From Lytechinus pictus (lineage: Eukaryota > Echinodermata > Echinoidea > Temnopleuroida > Toxopneustidae), in NCBI RefSeq assembly GCF_037042905.1, contig NC_087251.1, positions 48,801,873 to 48,865,872 on the forward strand: DNA of 64,000 nt, read 5' to 3'. The translations under genes were made by a program, and so were the position numbers. Each line of letters opens with the position of its first letter. Positions within the stretch are counted from its first letter, which is position 1. The notes below the pieces were generated by a model. It had not been told where the DNA came from, ran no database searches, and worked only from the letters and a program-made list of their open reading frames with translations. Below are positions 1 to 12,349 of the stretch, piece by piece.

Positions 1-39
1 TAGTAGTAGCAGTAGTAGTAGTAGCAGAAGTAGTAGCCA

Positions 40-91
<52 letters not shown>

Positions 92-98
92 TGTAGTA

Positions 99-130
<32 letters not shown>

Positions 131-199
131 TAGTAGTAGTAGTAGTTGTAGTAGCAGTAGTAGTAGTAGCAGTAGTAGTAGTAGCAGAAGTAGTAGCCA

Positions 200-265
<66 letters not shown>
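1..265. repeat. (TAG)n microsatellite
   Basis: The first 265 bases are almost pure TAG trinucleotide repeat, broken by occasional CAG, TTG and CAT variants. The block at about 150-205 repeats the interruption pattern seen at 1-45, so part of the array is itself duplicated. It runs off the left edge, so its full length is unknown. Confidence 0.97.
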
Positions 266-2530
266 GCCTAAAAGTAGTTGATTTATCTTTCACTCCCGGC
301 ACCCTCGACTGGACATCACAAACGAAATTGCTGTTCCGGATCACCAATTTTCGACAAAGGCCTCGCAGCTGTTCTTTGTCATTTTGGCATTTTCATTTCA
401 TTTACCATGTTTAATGTTTGATGTGAAAACTGCCTATTATAAATCGACTAAAAACAGTACCTCCGACATATACACTCACAAGCATATACTCTCCGATATC
501 CGCCATAATTCGAGTCATCACATCATGTCATCTTCAATTAGTGTTAAACCGATACAGATACTTGACATCGAGGGGGGAAAGTCCTTCCATGCCCCCATTA
601 ACGCTGTAAATTTTTATTTTCATTCCTCCAATCATTACTACCATCTTAACATCAGGTGAACATGCAGCATGCAATAATATTCTCATATTTTGTAAAAATA
701 ATAATTATTAAACAGTTTATTGCCTTGTTTAATTTTACCATATTACCAATGCGCACTGACCGCTTCCTGGCATTTACACAAGACACCCCTTACCTACTTT
801 TTCATACAGAACCAGGTTAAGAGCGTGAACTCGACATAAGGCAGCAGCAAGGTTTGATCGGAAATGAGTTAGAAGAGTCAGGGGCACGGGACCGCGAGAC
901 CTAGTCACGAGGTTGCTATCCTCAGATTTGTTGCACGGCGGAATTTAAGAGAAGCCGGCTGCTGGACCAGAATAGGAAAAAAAAACCCATCACCATGATC
1001 ACTTTATCGTGCTCCAGGATCGTACTTCTGAGGATAAGGTCAAGGATGAAATGGACACCGACATAGTCCTTAAACGAAGACTCACTTGATCCAGTGGCCT
1101 AACAACGATAGAGTTGACTGTGATGCGACTTCGATTCAAACTTTGGATGGATTTTGTGCCATTCTTCATTTTGTTTAGCAGCGGCGACGCTATGTAACAG
1201 GGTGATTGAAAGTTGATCCCATAATCAGAATGTTTTGAACGAATTAAAGATGCTAAAACGATCTGATGATGGTGAATGACTCTAACTTGAGTTTGTTATG
1301 GATCAATTTAAGCGGTAAGTTGAAACACTATACTCTACGTTTAACGAAGCGATGTATCTAATTCCTGATTGATTTTGCCTTCTTTAAGATCTTTAATTTC
1401 TCCCCATTTTCTAGTCAAAAAGTACACTGACACTGTATTAAGTCTTCATCATTTTTGGGCTATTTTGTTTTGCTGCAATCCCTTTTCGCTCGTGGTTCGG
1501 TAATTCTATCTTCTTTTTTTTTACATTTCTAACCTAAACTCCGATGCACTTTCCCTTCTTAGAAAGGTTTGTAATAGATAAATCAGAGATAATTCATTTT
1601 TAGAAAATGCAAGTCTATACCAAGTAAATATTTTAAGAGCGTGTGTTAATTGAAACCTTTTTACATGTTGACTGCCCCCTCCCCCCAAAAAAAATCAAAA
1701 TCTGCAGTTATTGCAACTTAGAAGAAAAAAATTCAATCAAAATATGTATCAGATGTTTCTGTATGGTTTTAAAAGTATTAAAAACGCCATTGGTATCAGC
1801 TCGGTCGTTTTTCTCCATTATATTCAATTTATCTATGTATTTACAGCTGACGTATTCTCCCTATCTCCCCTCCGGATGTATTGAAAAAAAATTGTACGAA
1901 CAGCCATGTTGAGGGACACGGCCTAATGATAGTGAGAAGCGTGACTAATGATTTAATAATAGGGCTGATATTGTTACGTTTTCAAAATCTCCCCTGTTAG
2001 TATGCCAATTATCAAGTCTACCAAACATTAATGAGTTAGCACTCAGGCATCCATGGTGTTAATATGAGAGTGCTATTAGTATCACCCATCGGTTTTTTTC
2101 CTTGAGGAATATGGTTTGTTTTCAATAAGTGAGGTGTTATTTTGAAACCTTTTCAAAACCATTTCAAATATCCATTGACGCGTAGGAAGTGCATTTTTGT
2201 TCCCTAAAATAACATAACATAGCTCAGCATAGAATTCATCTAGGGAATAAGCTCTAGGTGCACATCTTATTTTTTTATTTCAGTTTTATTTACGCAGGGC
2301 AGCCCTTTCAGTTATAGAACTGATTTACAAAGAGGCCCTTTCTTAAGAATCGAAACTTATGTTTGGCAAGATAAAAGACCTTTTCAAAAACTAAGACATG
2401 ACATGAATATATTGTTTAGGTCATAAATAGGCAGATGACTACGTCACTTCTTTATTCATAATGAGGATATATCAGACTCATATCACGTAATCTTAGGATT
2501 AAGAAAGTGCTGATTGGAGCATTAATTTGC
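266..2530. other. Intergenic, no gene recognised
   Basis: AT-rich sequence. ORFs at 384-659 and 1643-1912 are short, have no recognisable domain and no coding-like composition. About 290-395 resembles one arm of the hairpin repeat family seen best at 22661-22946. No other feature is supported. Confidence 0.6.
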
Positions 2531-2538
2531 CCGCGTTT

Positions 2539-2855
2539 GGAACCACTCAAGGTTCTTCAAATAAGCAGAAAATGATTCTAAGTAGTCCGTAAGAACAATT
2601 GTTTTTGTTTTTACTTTTGTTCTATAAGGAACCCTTTAATGTTATATAACAGCCTATGTGGTTCTATCACATATTAGGCGTGGTTGTTTTATCACACCAT
2701 CACGAACCCCATATGTTGTATAAAGAAAGAAAAGGCTCCTTATAGAACTAAAAATAGTTCTAAAAGGTTTGTTTCGAACCATATTCTGCTTCTTTGAAGA
2801 GCTTTTAAAGGTTCCACATACGGAACAAAGAAAGATAATTTTCTAAGAGTGTGTG
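2539..2855. repeat. Foldback (MITE-like) repeat
   Basis: The left half contains 'aaggttcttcaaataagcag' and 'gttctataaggaaccctt'. The right half contains the complementary blocks 'cttctttgaagagc' and 'aaggctccttatagaac' in reverse order, so the whole unit is an imperfect inverted repeat. Exact ends and target duplications could not be fixed. Confidence 0.5.
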
Positions 2856-2980
2856 TTTTTGTTTTACAGACGAAAGATACTATGAACATATAAATGTATC
2901 AACATAATCTTCACGATTAATTCCAATCCATAATATCTGTAGGAATCTATATTAGACTCGTATCAAAAGAATTTTTTTCT

Positions 2981-2990
2981 GTTATTGCAG
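2981..2990 (+). promoter_or_regulatory. Possible 3' splice site upstream of the GT31 ORF
   Basis: A pyrimidine-rich tract followed by 'gttattgcag' at 2981-2990 is a good acceptor match. If used, it would start a 5'UTR exon running into the coding ORF at 3550. Only the local motif supports this. Confidence 0.25.
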
Positions 2991-3549
2991 ATTTGCTGTC
3001 AACACATTAACACCTCCGCCCGGATGTTCTAAGCGTCATTAACGGCTAGACAATGACATCGCACATGGGATCTTCCTAAAAAGTGTAGCAATTTCCTGGC
3101 CAAATTCCAACTATTGAGAAGGGGTTTTGGATTTCCGCTCCCGCCTATAGCTGAAACGAATCCCTCGAGTGTGGCACTGTCAGATTGCCGAATAATTCAT
3201 GCAACCCAACCATATTTAGCAAGGACGGGACTAACAGGAGACATGATTAAAAACGTCATCTTTGTCAATTTTGTAACGTTCGTTTTCTAGTAAACATGTA
3301 AAGGGTATAATTATTATGGCGAAATTCAACCCATTTTAGATAATCGGCCGCGACAAATTTGTTTGCACCATTTTGTCGACAAGGTCGAAATTTTTGCTCA
3401 AGAAACAAATCAAGAACCTACAAGCCAACGTGAAAATCACGGCAACATTGAACCGTGCTTCTGGCTTACCGATGAAAGCATGATGGTGACAACGAAATAG
3501 TATATCCGAGAGTACATCAACTCAGATGTAGGTTTCTGGACCAATCACA

Positions 3550-4794
3550 ATGAGATTGTGGTTGAAATTAAGAATATGGCGATCAGCATTTGGACGATAT
3601 ATCTACCTTGGATTACTAGGATTTATCATTATGTTTGGCATGAGGAGGACTGGTGGAGATCGAAACCAGAGGAGACCATGGAGATCAATTACTCCTGTTG
3701 GAGAAGATTCAGGACTATTCATGAAAATGGCGTCAGTTAATGCCATCATAGTCGAAAGAGAGAATCGCAGACAAAGACCCTTTGTACATCATAAAGTTGA
3801 GGACAGTGATCATACAGGATTGCTACGTGATGCAGCAAGTATGCCTAGATTAATTAGAGGCCGGGAAGATTTGAAAAGGGACAAAACTCCTTTTGATGAT
3901 GCATACAACAAGGGTACATACTTGTTGGAACCAACCGATTCTCATACCTACACCCAGTTGAACACCCCGCGTAATATTTGCTTTGACCATCGGGGAATGC
4001 CCCGACGGGTGCCCATGATTATATTTGTGACATCTGCTCTGGGTAATCTGAAAAGAAGAGACCACGTCCGTGTGACGTACGGCAACAGCCAAGCCTGGGA
4101 AGTATCAGATGAACCCCTCGTCAGGACAGTGTTCATGTTGGGAGCAACTGCCGATCCGGTCCTGCAAGCCAAGATCAGCGCCGAGGCTCGTATCTATGGC
4201 GATATTGTCCAAGAAGATTTCATTGATAGCTACTTAAACCTGACAAGGAAGACTGTCATGGGTTTGAAATGGGTGACGGAGCATTGTCGACACGCCAAGT
4301 TTGCCATGAAAATCGACGACGATACGATGCTCAACAAGGCTCGTATCCTGGCGTTCATCCTTAGGGCGCCCTCTCATGGAGTCGTCATCGGGAACCTGAA
4401 CCTTGACATGCCGGTTGTCCGAAGTAGGGTCGGGGACTGGGGGAAGTACCACATCTCTGAGGATTTTTACCCTGCTTCGACGTACCCACCGTACCTCTCG
4501 GGTACAGCGTTCATCATGTCCACAGACCTGGTGGAGGCGACGTTTCGTACCGCTTTGTCCACACCCCTGTTCCCCTGGGAGGACGTCTTCATGGGCATGT
4601 GTTGGAAAAAGATTGGGGTCAGTCTCATGCACGATTACCATTTTATGTGTACTTCGAACACGGAGGAGTGTTACGGTGACAAGGAGTGGCCCAAGTATAC
4701 CGTCTTTGTTAATTTACCTGCAGAGTATATGGTCCGGGTCTGGGTCGAAAGTACTGTCTACGCCGAAAAGCAGCTGCCAGACATTCGGAAATAA
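3550..4794 (+). CDS. GT31 beta-1,3-galactosyltransferase-like, type II membrane protein
   Basis: A 414-aa ORF in one exon. By family it transfers galactose or GlcNAc from a UDP-sugar in beta-1,3 linkage to glycan acceptors in the Golgi lumen. A short cytoplasmic tail with basic residues is followed by a single hydrophobic segment (about 16-31) and a polar stem to about residue 150, the usual type II layout. The GT31 motifs come in order: 'RRDHVRVTYG' (about 168-178, the RxxIRxTW motif), 'VFMLG', 'YGDIVQEDFIDSYLNLTRKT' (about 216-236), the metal-binding triplet in 'KIDDDT' (Asp 256-258), 'YPPYLSGTAFIMS' (from about 313) and 'EDVFMGMC' (from 344). An N-x-T sequon lies in YLNLT. Length and motifs are complete, so it looks functional. 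Donor and acceptor cannot be told from sequence. The ATG at 3550 is preferred because it places the signal anchor at the N-terminus. Intronless GT31 genes are common in animals. Confidence 0.92.
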   Translation: MRLWLKLRIWRSAFGRYIYLGLLGFIIMFGMRRTGGDRNQRRPWRSITPVGEDSGLFMKMASVNAIIVERENRRQRPFVHHKVEDSDHTGLLRDAASMPRLIRGREDLKRDKTPFDDAYNKGTYLLEPTDSHTYTQLNTPRNICFDHRGMPRRVPMIIFVTSALGNLKRRDHVRVTYGNSQAWEVSDEPLVRTVFMLGATADPVLQAKISAEARIYGDIVQEDFIDSYLNLTRKTVMGLKWVTEHCRHAKFAMKIDDDTMLNKARILAFILRAPSHGVVIGNLNLDMPVVRSRVGDWGKYHISEDFYPASTYPPYLSGTAFIMSTDLVEATFRTALSTPLFPWEDVFMGMCWKKIGVSLMHDYHFMCTSNTEECYGDKEWPKYTVFVNLPAEYMVRVWVESTVYAEKQLPDIRK

Positions 4795-4820
4795 TATTTA
4801 TTACTTTATGTTGCCATATA

Positions 4821-4966
4821 CACGCTAAATTCCAAGGATTTAATATAAATCCAGATCGGCTGTGAATAGTGACCAGCCGAATATTAGATTTAGATTTAAA
4901 CAATAAATTCAAAATTCGGCTGGTCACTATTCACAGCCGATTCCAAAGTCCTTGGAATTTAAAGTG
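4821..4966. mobile_element. 146-bp hairpin MITE flanked by TA
   Basis: A perfect 28-bp inverted repeat (4855-4882 versus 4914-4941) and an outer 11-bp pair (4828-4838 versus 4949-4959). The outermost bases are CAC...GTG, with a TA dinucleotide on each side (4819-4820, 4967-4968). This pattern fits a non-autonomous Tc1/mariner-type element. It begins 26 bases after the GT31 stop codon. Confidence 0.75.
4902..4907 (+). terminator. AATAAA poly(A) signal candidate inside the MITE
   Basis: An AATAAA hexamer lies in the loop of the hairpin element, 108 bases after the GT31 stop. A second AATAAA occurs at 5076-5081. Either could serve the GT31 transcript; only the motif and position support this. 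Confidence 0.35.
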
Positions 4967-4969
4967 TAC

Positions 4970-6370
4970 TAAATGTCATACGAAATGCTGGAAGTATTTG
5001 TATTGCTGATGACCTAAATTCTATATGAAATACATAGAGCATGCATTCCTATTGATGAAAAAAGACACGTATTTGAATAAATTTTTCAATCACTGGAATA
5101 TTTTGTATATGACTATCAATAAGTCACTGACCACCTGTTGAAAAGCACATCGTATTTTGTGAAAAAACTAAGTCGTTTGTTTTATTTTTATGTGGAATAC
5201 TAAATGAATCCATCGAGGATCAAGTTTATGCGATATTACTGAAATAAATGTATGAAACGAATTATAAACTCATACGAATATGAATATTTGAAATAAAATA
5301 TTATTTTCTGCTTCAACTCATAACCGTAATCACTGCAATGAATACTTAATTGTAGCAATTTTTAAGATTCATTCAGTCTAATGCAAATCACAAGATTTTA
5401 TCCAGATTCTAACCTGTTTAAAATAAAGAGTCTGTCTCCAGTAATTTTACACGATGAAGTGTTGCGAATATACGTGGGATTTGTTCTTAAAATGAATAAG
5501 TGATATATTTTTTTCACTTTACTATTGTTCAGTGGCGTAATGAGCCAAACATTTATAGGGGGATCGATATGGCGTATCGCATAAAACTAATAAAAAGTTG
5601 CGAGCGATCGAAGCGAGCGAGCAAAAATTTTGAATTTTTATTACAAAAATCTAAGTTTGTGATAGATTTTGACATTATGTTCAGAAAATAGTATCATATT
5701 TCACCATTATCCCTTTCCATTTCTGTCCTTTTTTCTTTTGTTTTTCTTAGTCGTGAAAAATCTGGGGGCTGGGGGGCAAGAGCCTCCAAGCCCCCCCCCC
5801 CCCCCATCAGTACGCTAGTGCTACTGTTATCTTCTACTGTAAAGTAAATCTCTATGGATAAATCTCTAATGTTAGGATATGACATACTATTTTCAGGAAA
5901 TGATTTTAGATTGCCAGAAGAAAATTATTTTGCGGAAATTCATGACGAAACAAAAAAGAACATTCCCATTAGGGGGTGTAAATTGAAAGAAGGATTTTTT
6001 CTTCGACGCATTGCTATCGTAGTATGATAATCAAGTCCTATCAGATTCAGTATAATATGCATCGTTTTTTACTCAACTTATATTATGTCTACCTGAGACT
6101 CTTCCAAAAGAAAATATTTTGAATAAATTTACGACATTGGTACGATTAACATTCAAACGAATACAGGTATTGTTTTCACATATTTAGTGGTCGTATTTCA
6201 TGTATATTTCATGTAATATTCATTTATTTGTTAATATTTTTATTCATATTTATACACATGCAGGATAAACAAGGTCAGCATATTTATGTTTATCCATGTT
6301 CCTATTACAACAGGCTAAAATGATTTTTTAATGGCATATGCAACTGTTAACAAAAATAGATAAGCACGTT
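4970..6370. other. Intergenic with short repeat relics
   Basis: AT-rich, with no coding ORF of note. It holds a poly(C) run at about 5790-5806 and, at about 5594-5640, one unit resembling the 'gcgagcgcgaagcgcgagct' module family seen at 19 kb and 41 kb. Confidence 0.5.
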
Positions 6371-6376
6371 TTTTAA

Positions 6377-6496
6377 GCTCGTCACTCTAACCAGATGTTG
6401 TTTAAACTGTTTAAAAATTGTATTAATTTGTTTAAATCGTTTAAGAATTTTTGAACAACTTGTTTGAAATTTTAAACTATAGTTAGAGTGACGAGC
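6377..6496. mobile_element. 120-bp MITE-like element with 15-bp TIRs
   Basis: The termini 'gctcgtcactctaac' (6377-6391) and 'gttagagtgacgagc' (6482-6496) are a perfect 15-bp inverted pair. The interior is an AT-rich series of GTTTAAA-like palindromic bits. Target duplications are not clear. Confidence 0.65.
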
Positions 6497-6499
6497 GCT

Positions 6500-8005
6500 T
6501 TTACAGTGGGCTATAAGCAATTCTATATGAAAAAAAGAAAACATCGCACATAATATATTGATAACATAATAATTTAAGATTACATTCAATGATATAAGAA
6601 AAAAATCAATGAAATAGTAGTCATATGGTGCCCTTGAGACACATTATGTAGCACTTAATTCCCTGCGGTTGTGGGATCATGTTCCGCAGTTGCTTAGTGC
6701 CACTGATTGGGGGTATTGCACGTGACACGAAGTGTATTTATAGCTACAGTAATTTATAGCTATGTAATCATATCCTCCCACACGTAATCCTCAATTCGGC
6801 AACAAAAAAGGTCACACAGAGAGCACGAGGTTAATTAGCAAATTGCAGAATGATCGCCGTGACTCAACTCACGTAAATTTCATGTTTTATTTGTTAAGTT
6901 TTTAATTCTTTCTCCATGGTCTATGATAATTAAGAGGTTTAATTGATGTTACAAGCCGGAAGCAAGAATTGTTGTGAGGTAGCTAAGGTAACTCAAAATA
7001 TCCGGCACGATATAGCATATGCCCTACCAAATAGATTAAAATAAAGTCACAAACGATTGTTTACTGCATGATTGTACCTAAAAACATAATGAATTAAAAA
7101 TGAAAATTATAAAAAAAAAATAGAAGGTTCTTCACATTTTTGGCAGTTACTCTGCATGGACCAATTTATGTATTGATAAGTGGATACATCTGTTTGTTGA
7201 AGCTTGACAATTATGAATTGTACTTAATTACTCTAATGCAAGCGAGACTGTCACAAGCGTTCCACTTACAAGTGTCTTAGATGAAATAAGAGAGCAAGAT
7301 CAATTGAAATTGTGGTTTCAAAATGGCACTTTTTTGTTCTTTATCATTTGTACTTTGAGTTTTAAAACAATTAATGGTACACTCCTGTGTGATTAGGTTC
7401 AGGAAGTGCATGTATTTTTTTTTTATAGCTCCTTATTCTCTAAATAATATTTTTGATATGGTAAACAACTTGTCTTGCGTGTCGATATACAGGGAACATA
7501 GGAGGGTACTTTGGAGAGGATGATTAATTGATTTACTTCATGTTGTTGCGCTGATATTGAAATGGAATGTTTTTTATTGATTTTTATGCTCCTTGTTGTT
7601 TCCTTTTTGTGAATAAAGTTGAGTGATATATACGTATGAGAATGAGATAATATTCGATCATGTTTGTAAACAATCAACCTGTCTTTGTCTTTCCGTTGAT
7701 GCCCACAATCAAAGTGTTGATTATTTTGGCAAAGTTCATTGTAAAAAAATTGAACAATGTCTCGTATTGTTGCGATGTAAAGGGCTCCCTCAAATAGATT
7801 TTTTTTAATCGTGATTTAATTTTGTTGTTGGTGTAGACTAAAATTTAGGACATGATATAGGTTGAAATAAAACGATAGAAAAGGGAATGGTATCGTACTT
7901 CATTGTAAAAAAATACTTTCTGAATATACATTTTGCAAAGTTACTCAAACAATTTCTAACCGAAATCTTATCGACATTTATATCTAGCTTTTCTGACATT
8001 ATTTA
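6500..8005. other. Intergenic, nothing recognised
   Basis: AT-rich sequence without a supported gene. ORFs at 7423-7677 (-) and 7623-7808 (+) are short, overlap on opposite strands and lack any domain. Confidence 0.5.
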
Positions 8006-8011
8006 TTATTA

Positions 8012-8216
8012 CACCCTAAAAATTAAATCTTAAATCAACAATTGGAGGAGTGACAATCTTTTCTAAATGTTGTATTAACCACCTTAAATTGTTCGACACA
8101 ACGCTTAAACTGTTGGATTTAGCTTTATGCAAGGTTGGATATTACATATGGAAGTGGTTGTCACTCCTTTAACCTCTAAAAATTAATGTTTATTTAAAAT
8201 TTCATTTTTTAGAGTG
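8012..8216. mobile_element. 205-bp MITE flanked by TA
   Basis: The ends 'caccctaaaaattaaat' and 'atttcattttttagagtg' form an imperfect terminal inverted repeat with TA on each side (8010-8011, 8217-8218). Subterminal 'ggagtgacaa' and 'ttgtcactcc' also pair. Consistent with a Tc1/mariner-type MITE. Confidence 0.6.
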
Positions 8217-8219
8217 TAC

Positions 8220-10190
8220 CTTTAAGGCAACACGCGACCTTTGAAAATAACGAAGAGGGGAAAAACAAATAAATACAATGAAAAGTTGATTAAACTGTTA
8301 AATCAAATGAAATATAATTAGCTTGCATGTTTTTAGTTCTAAAAATATCTGTGGATATGTGTCTCTTCTGGAAAATTTTATATCCAATAGGAAAATTGGG
8401 ATGTATATATTTCGGTGACAAGACATTTGCTCCTGCGACAATTTCTCCTGGCTTGATTAATGGAAACGTAATTATATTAATAGCACGTAGACGGAAACTG
8501 AAAAAAAAAATAGAAAAGAAAGGGTTGAAGTTTTCTGTATGGAAAAAAAGATGACTAAAGGAGGGAGTTGAACTTTTATTCAGGAAGAGCTGCCAAACAG
8601 CATATCCGCCATCGCATACGACAAGGTATCCCTGATGCAAACCCCAAAAAGTGAATTCGTATAGCCCTTCTATTAATAATGATTTTTTTTTCATAACTTT
8701 GTGCATGCATCCCTAGCTACGGGCACATTTTTTTTATATTTAATTGGGTGTGGGTTGAAGGTGTTTGATAAAAATATAAATGCGTCAAAGATTCCCCCTT
8801 TTCTCAAAATATGATGAAGCTTTATAGAAAGGAGATCCCTTGCCTCTTTCATGTTGGAAACAAGCATAATGGGAGAGGAAATTGTTTCTTAAAGATATCC
8901 CTTTATCTGTTTAGAGAAATACTCTCTATAGATTAAATTCGTGCCAATATTGACATTAATAGTAACACCTATCGAGGCATAGAATAAGGAAGGGCAAAAT
9001 TAGCAATTTCCATTGCTCAAACCATCTGACGATGACAATGATAAGGTAAAGTGATGAACCCCCTCCCCCGGGGTCCATAAACAAAGAAAGAACTTATAAT
9101 TGTGGTAAATGTTCTACCATGAACATTTGATTTGGGTTAGCACTTTATTTATTTATTTTTTTTTTTTTTTTGAGGGGGCCGGGGTCTTCACTTTTTTATA
9201 TTCTTGCTTAGACATCATGAACGACACTCTGAAGAACACTGGATATTTGCAAATACCCTTGAGGAACAGCTAAAAAGTCTTTAGTTTGCCTTATTCTTCA
9301 TTTCTTTGCTTCTATCTACGGGGCTGAGCATCCAGACAAAGGATAGTAAAAGAGTTGCATTTCCATCCAAATCAGATAACCAAAAAGTTTTGCAGCTATG
9401 TTGCCATCGTGACAAGTTCCATAGTTACAAGATACAAAACAAACTTCGTTTTTACTCCCGCTTATGATATAGCTTTATAGTTACGTCAGTAGAGTCGTGA
9501 GGAAAATGAGAGCAAAAATATCAAATTGCATATGGGTTTACATGTTAATCATTGTATTTATAAACGAGAATGTATAATTAGAAGTAGAATAATTGACTTT
9601 TTATGCTTATGTCCTTAATAATTAACATGACTGATTAAAAAAAGTTTGTAATGAAGTAAAATGGAGGACCATGAGACGAGTGAAGTGACTAAGAATCGAA
9701 AAATCGAGGGAAAAGTAGTTCACTCTTAATGCCACCCCCTGCGATTTGACATAATTACTTCCCATGGTGACTCTTCTTAAAGAGCAGACGATATTAACAT
9801 AGGAAATGCTCCTCATTTAGGCGGAAAAGAAGTTCCCTTGCTATACCTGTCTTGTTAATAGTGACGTCCCGACCGCTGTCTATGATATTTCGAGGCAAAT
9901 TTAGGGTCTAATGTTCGCGCGCGAACAGATTCTTGCATTTCGCTATTCGGCTGATGTTGCCGCTATGCTATACCCCTTTCGACACACTTTTAGTGTCATC
10001 GCACCTGATGATTTTTTTTATCTCCTTAAGTAAACCGAATCTTTGTCGATGCCATTAGATTATACCGCTTCTGAAACATTTTTTTAAATAATTTCCAACT
10101 GGAAATTTGTCTTCACACGCCCACAAGTAAACATTTGCATATTTCACACTCCCTTCCTTCTACTGTCTCATTTTGCAATCTGTTTGTCAT
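8220..10190. other. Intergenic, nothing recognised
   Basis: No supported gene. ORFs overlapping on both strands at 8290-8706 have no recognisable domain. A T-run followed by G-rich sequence lies at about 9150-9185. Confidence 0.45.
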
Positions 10191-10192
10191 CT

Positions 10193-10469
10193 GGGCCCCG
10201 TCTTACAAAGAGTTACGATTGATCCGATCAACCTCAACTATTATGGAAATTTATCAATGTCACAATTTTTTCTACAGGAAATTTGCACTATGTCTTTTGT
10301 AAACAAAGAAAAAAGCACACCGATTTTTCAAGAAAACAATGGTACAGGAATGTACATCACATTGATAAAATATTTTGAAACAAACATACACTTTAGATAT
10401 TGATGTTTCTGGCTTTCCATAGTTGTGGTCGATTGGATCAATCGCAACTTTTTGTAAGACCGCGACCCA
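10193..10469. mobile_element. Inverted-repeat MITE, about 277 bp
   Basis: The left end contains 'cgtcttacaaagagttacga' and 'ttgatccgatcaacctcaac'. The right end contains the complementary 'gttgtggtcgattggatcaa' and 'cgcaactttttgtaagacc'. The arms are about 50 bp with a non-paired centre. Confidence 0.75.
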
Positions 10470-10479
10470 GGAGTTTTCG

Positions 10480-10760
10480 CACTGCGGCACAGAATCAATC
10501 CTAGTACGCAGCAAATGCATTGCAAATACAATTCAAATCACAATGAAAACATGGGAGGTCTTTGTCAAAAGTTGGTAAATAGGAACAGCATTTTCGTCCG
10601 ACGTTTCGGAGCTGACGAAAATTGTAAATATGTCATTTGTCCAGAGTCACGGACGAAGACTGATGTTCAGACTCATCGACCCTCGACAAAGGCTTCATTG
10701 TCATGAAGGGATTTTGACAATAGATTCTTTACGTTCTAGAAAGCGTCCGCGTAGCTGTTG
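10480..10760. mobile_element. Copy of hairpin repeat family HP-A
   Basis: Contains the family core 'ggagctgacgaaaattg' followed by 'tgtccagagt' and a terminal 'cgtccgcgtagctgttgc'. It matches the element at 22661-22946 along most of its length with many substitutions. The left end is poorly defined. Confidence 0.6.
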
Positions 10761-10769
10761 CAAAAACTC

Positions 10770-11870
10770 TCTATTATGAGGAGACTATATTTAACAACTC
10801 TCGCTCTATTCTGCGTCCATCCATTTCCATGATTAATTATTCATGCGTTAATGACATTCATGAGTTTTGTGTGAAAAGGGGCATATTTTGATCCGTGATA
10901 TCTCTATTATTCCTTGAATTCGGAAAGGGTCTTTTTAAAGAAATTTATGGGTTTGTATATTTTAAGTTATACTTTCGAATTAGAACGTTTCATGCTATAT
11001 ATAACTAATGTAATATTCCATTCTCATGACGTTCCAAACTGTTTGACCCTTGTAATGTTTGTCGCATTTTATTATTCAAGATAAGTAATAACAGTGAGAT
11101 AATAGCAATTAATGGAGGGAGATGGCGCCATGTGACCCCTTTCTGATCCCATACTAAACATGTAAAACGAGACGACTCCCGAATGGTTTTTAGGATAATG
11201 ATCTTTTAAATAAATCATTGTGTGAATGGAAGGGGGGCTTTCCGCTTTGGATAGATTTCCCAAATTTGTATGAAAATTGTGTATGTTCCTGATCGTTGGC
11301 ATTCTCTTATGACGACTGCATAAAACAATCCAATCTGAATTTGACTTTATGACTCAGAGCAAATATCATAATACTTGGCAACGAATTGAACTGCGGCTTA
11401 ACAAAAAAATAGCGATTTGGGGAAATATTTTTCCATCAGAGTTCAATTAAAATAATATATAATAAAACTCATAGATCCGCTTTCCTCTAAGACAATTTGT
11501 GGATTTTGATAGCAGTGATGGGGTCCTGGAAGTAATCGAATTGTTTTGCACTTGAATTTTGGCAACTAGGAATGACATTTAAATCCTGTTTTTAAAGGCT
11601 AGATCACATTCATTCTAGAATGGGTTATACACTTTGATGCAATGATAAATTACTATTGTGGTTGAGGAATCAATGGTTATTGCATTGTCAATTTAGAAGT
11701 AGTGACAAATTAAACAGCAGCACATATATTACATTGTCAACGGCAACGATGGTATTGGAAATTATAATAATGATGGTTATACTATTTACCATAATTTATC
11801 ATTACCATATAATGTTAATTTACATGAACAATAATTTATGATAATGATGATAATGGTGAAAGTAATGCAT
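10770..11870. other. Intergenic, nothing recognised
   Basis: AT-rich sequence with no ORF of coding character and no clear repeat. Confidence 0.45.
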
Positions 11871-11877
11871 CACATGG

Positions 11878-12065
11878 GAAGCGGGGATGCTGCGCATAGA
11901 ATTCACCATACTAGGTAGCATCCCCTTGAAATCTGGAAGGTATGCTAAATTTTCAGAAATTTGACCATAGCACCTCCATTTTGTGCCCCCCCCCTTTTTT
12001 TTTTTTTTGCTTGTCAAATTTAAACAGCACCCCTTGAAAAAAAAATCTTCCCAGGACCCTGTAGC
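11878..12065. repeat. Dispersed repeat related to 45301-45590
   Basis: Shares ordered blocks with the 45.3-kb region: 'ggggatgctgcg', 'agcatcccctt/agaaatctgg', a C-run then T-run, 'gcttgtcaaatt', 'cacccctt' and an A-run. Probably a diverged mobile-element end; no TIR or target duplication was found. Confidence 0.6.
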
Positions 12066-12088
12066 AATCGCAACACCACCACCACCAA

Positions 12089-12345
12089 CAATAATAATAA
12101 TGATAATAATGATAATAATGATAATAATAATAATAATGATAATAATAATAATAATAATAATGATAATAGAAATAATAATAAAACTAATAATTACAAAGAT
12201 AATGATGATGGTCAGGATGATGATGATGATGATGATGATGATAATGATAATGATAATGATGATAATAATAATGATGATGATAATGATGGCAATGATAATA
12301 GTCATAATGATTATAATGACAATGATAACGATAATAGAAGTTATC
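12089..12345. repeat. (ATA/ATG)n microsatellite
   Basis: An impure trinucleotide array, mainly AATAAT changing to GATGAT. It generates long low-complexity ORFs on both strands that are not genes. Confidence 0.95.
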
Positions 12346-12349
12346 GCCA

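Noticed and set aside
4234-4828. ORFs overlapping the GT31 gene in other frames and on the opposite strand
   Set aside because: The GT31 frame carries all family motifs; the others are shadows.
8290-8706. 138-aa minus-strand ORF
   Set aside because: No recognisable domain, an overlapping ORF on the other strand, and AT-rich composition like the surrounding non-coding DNA.
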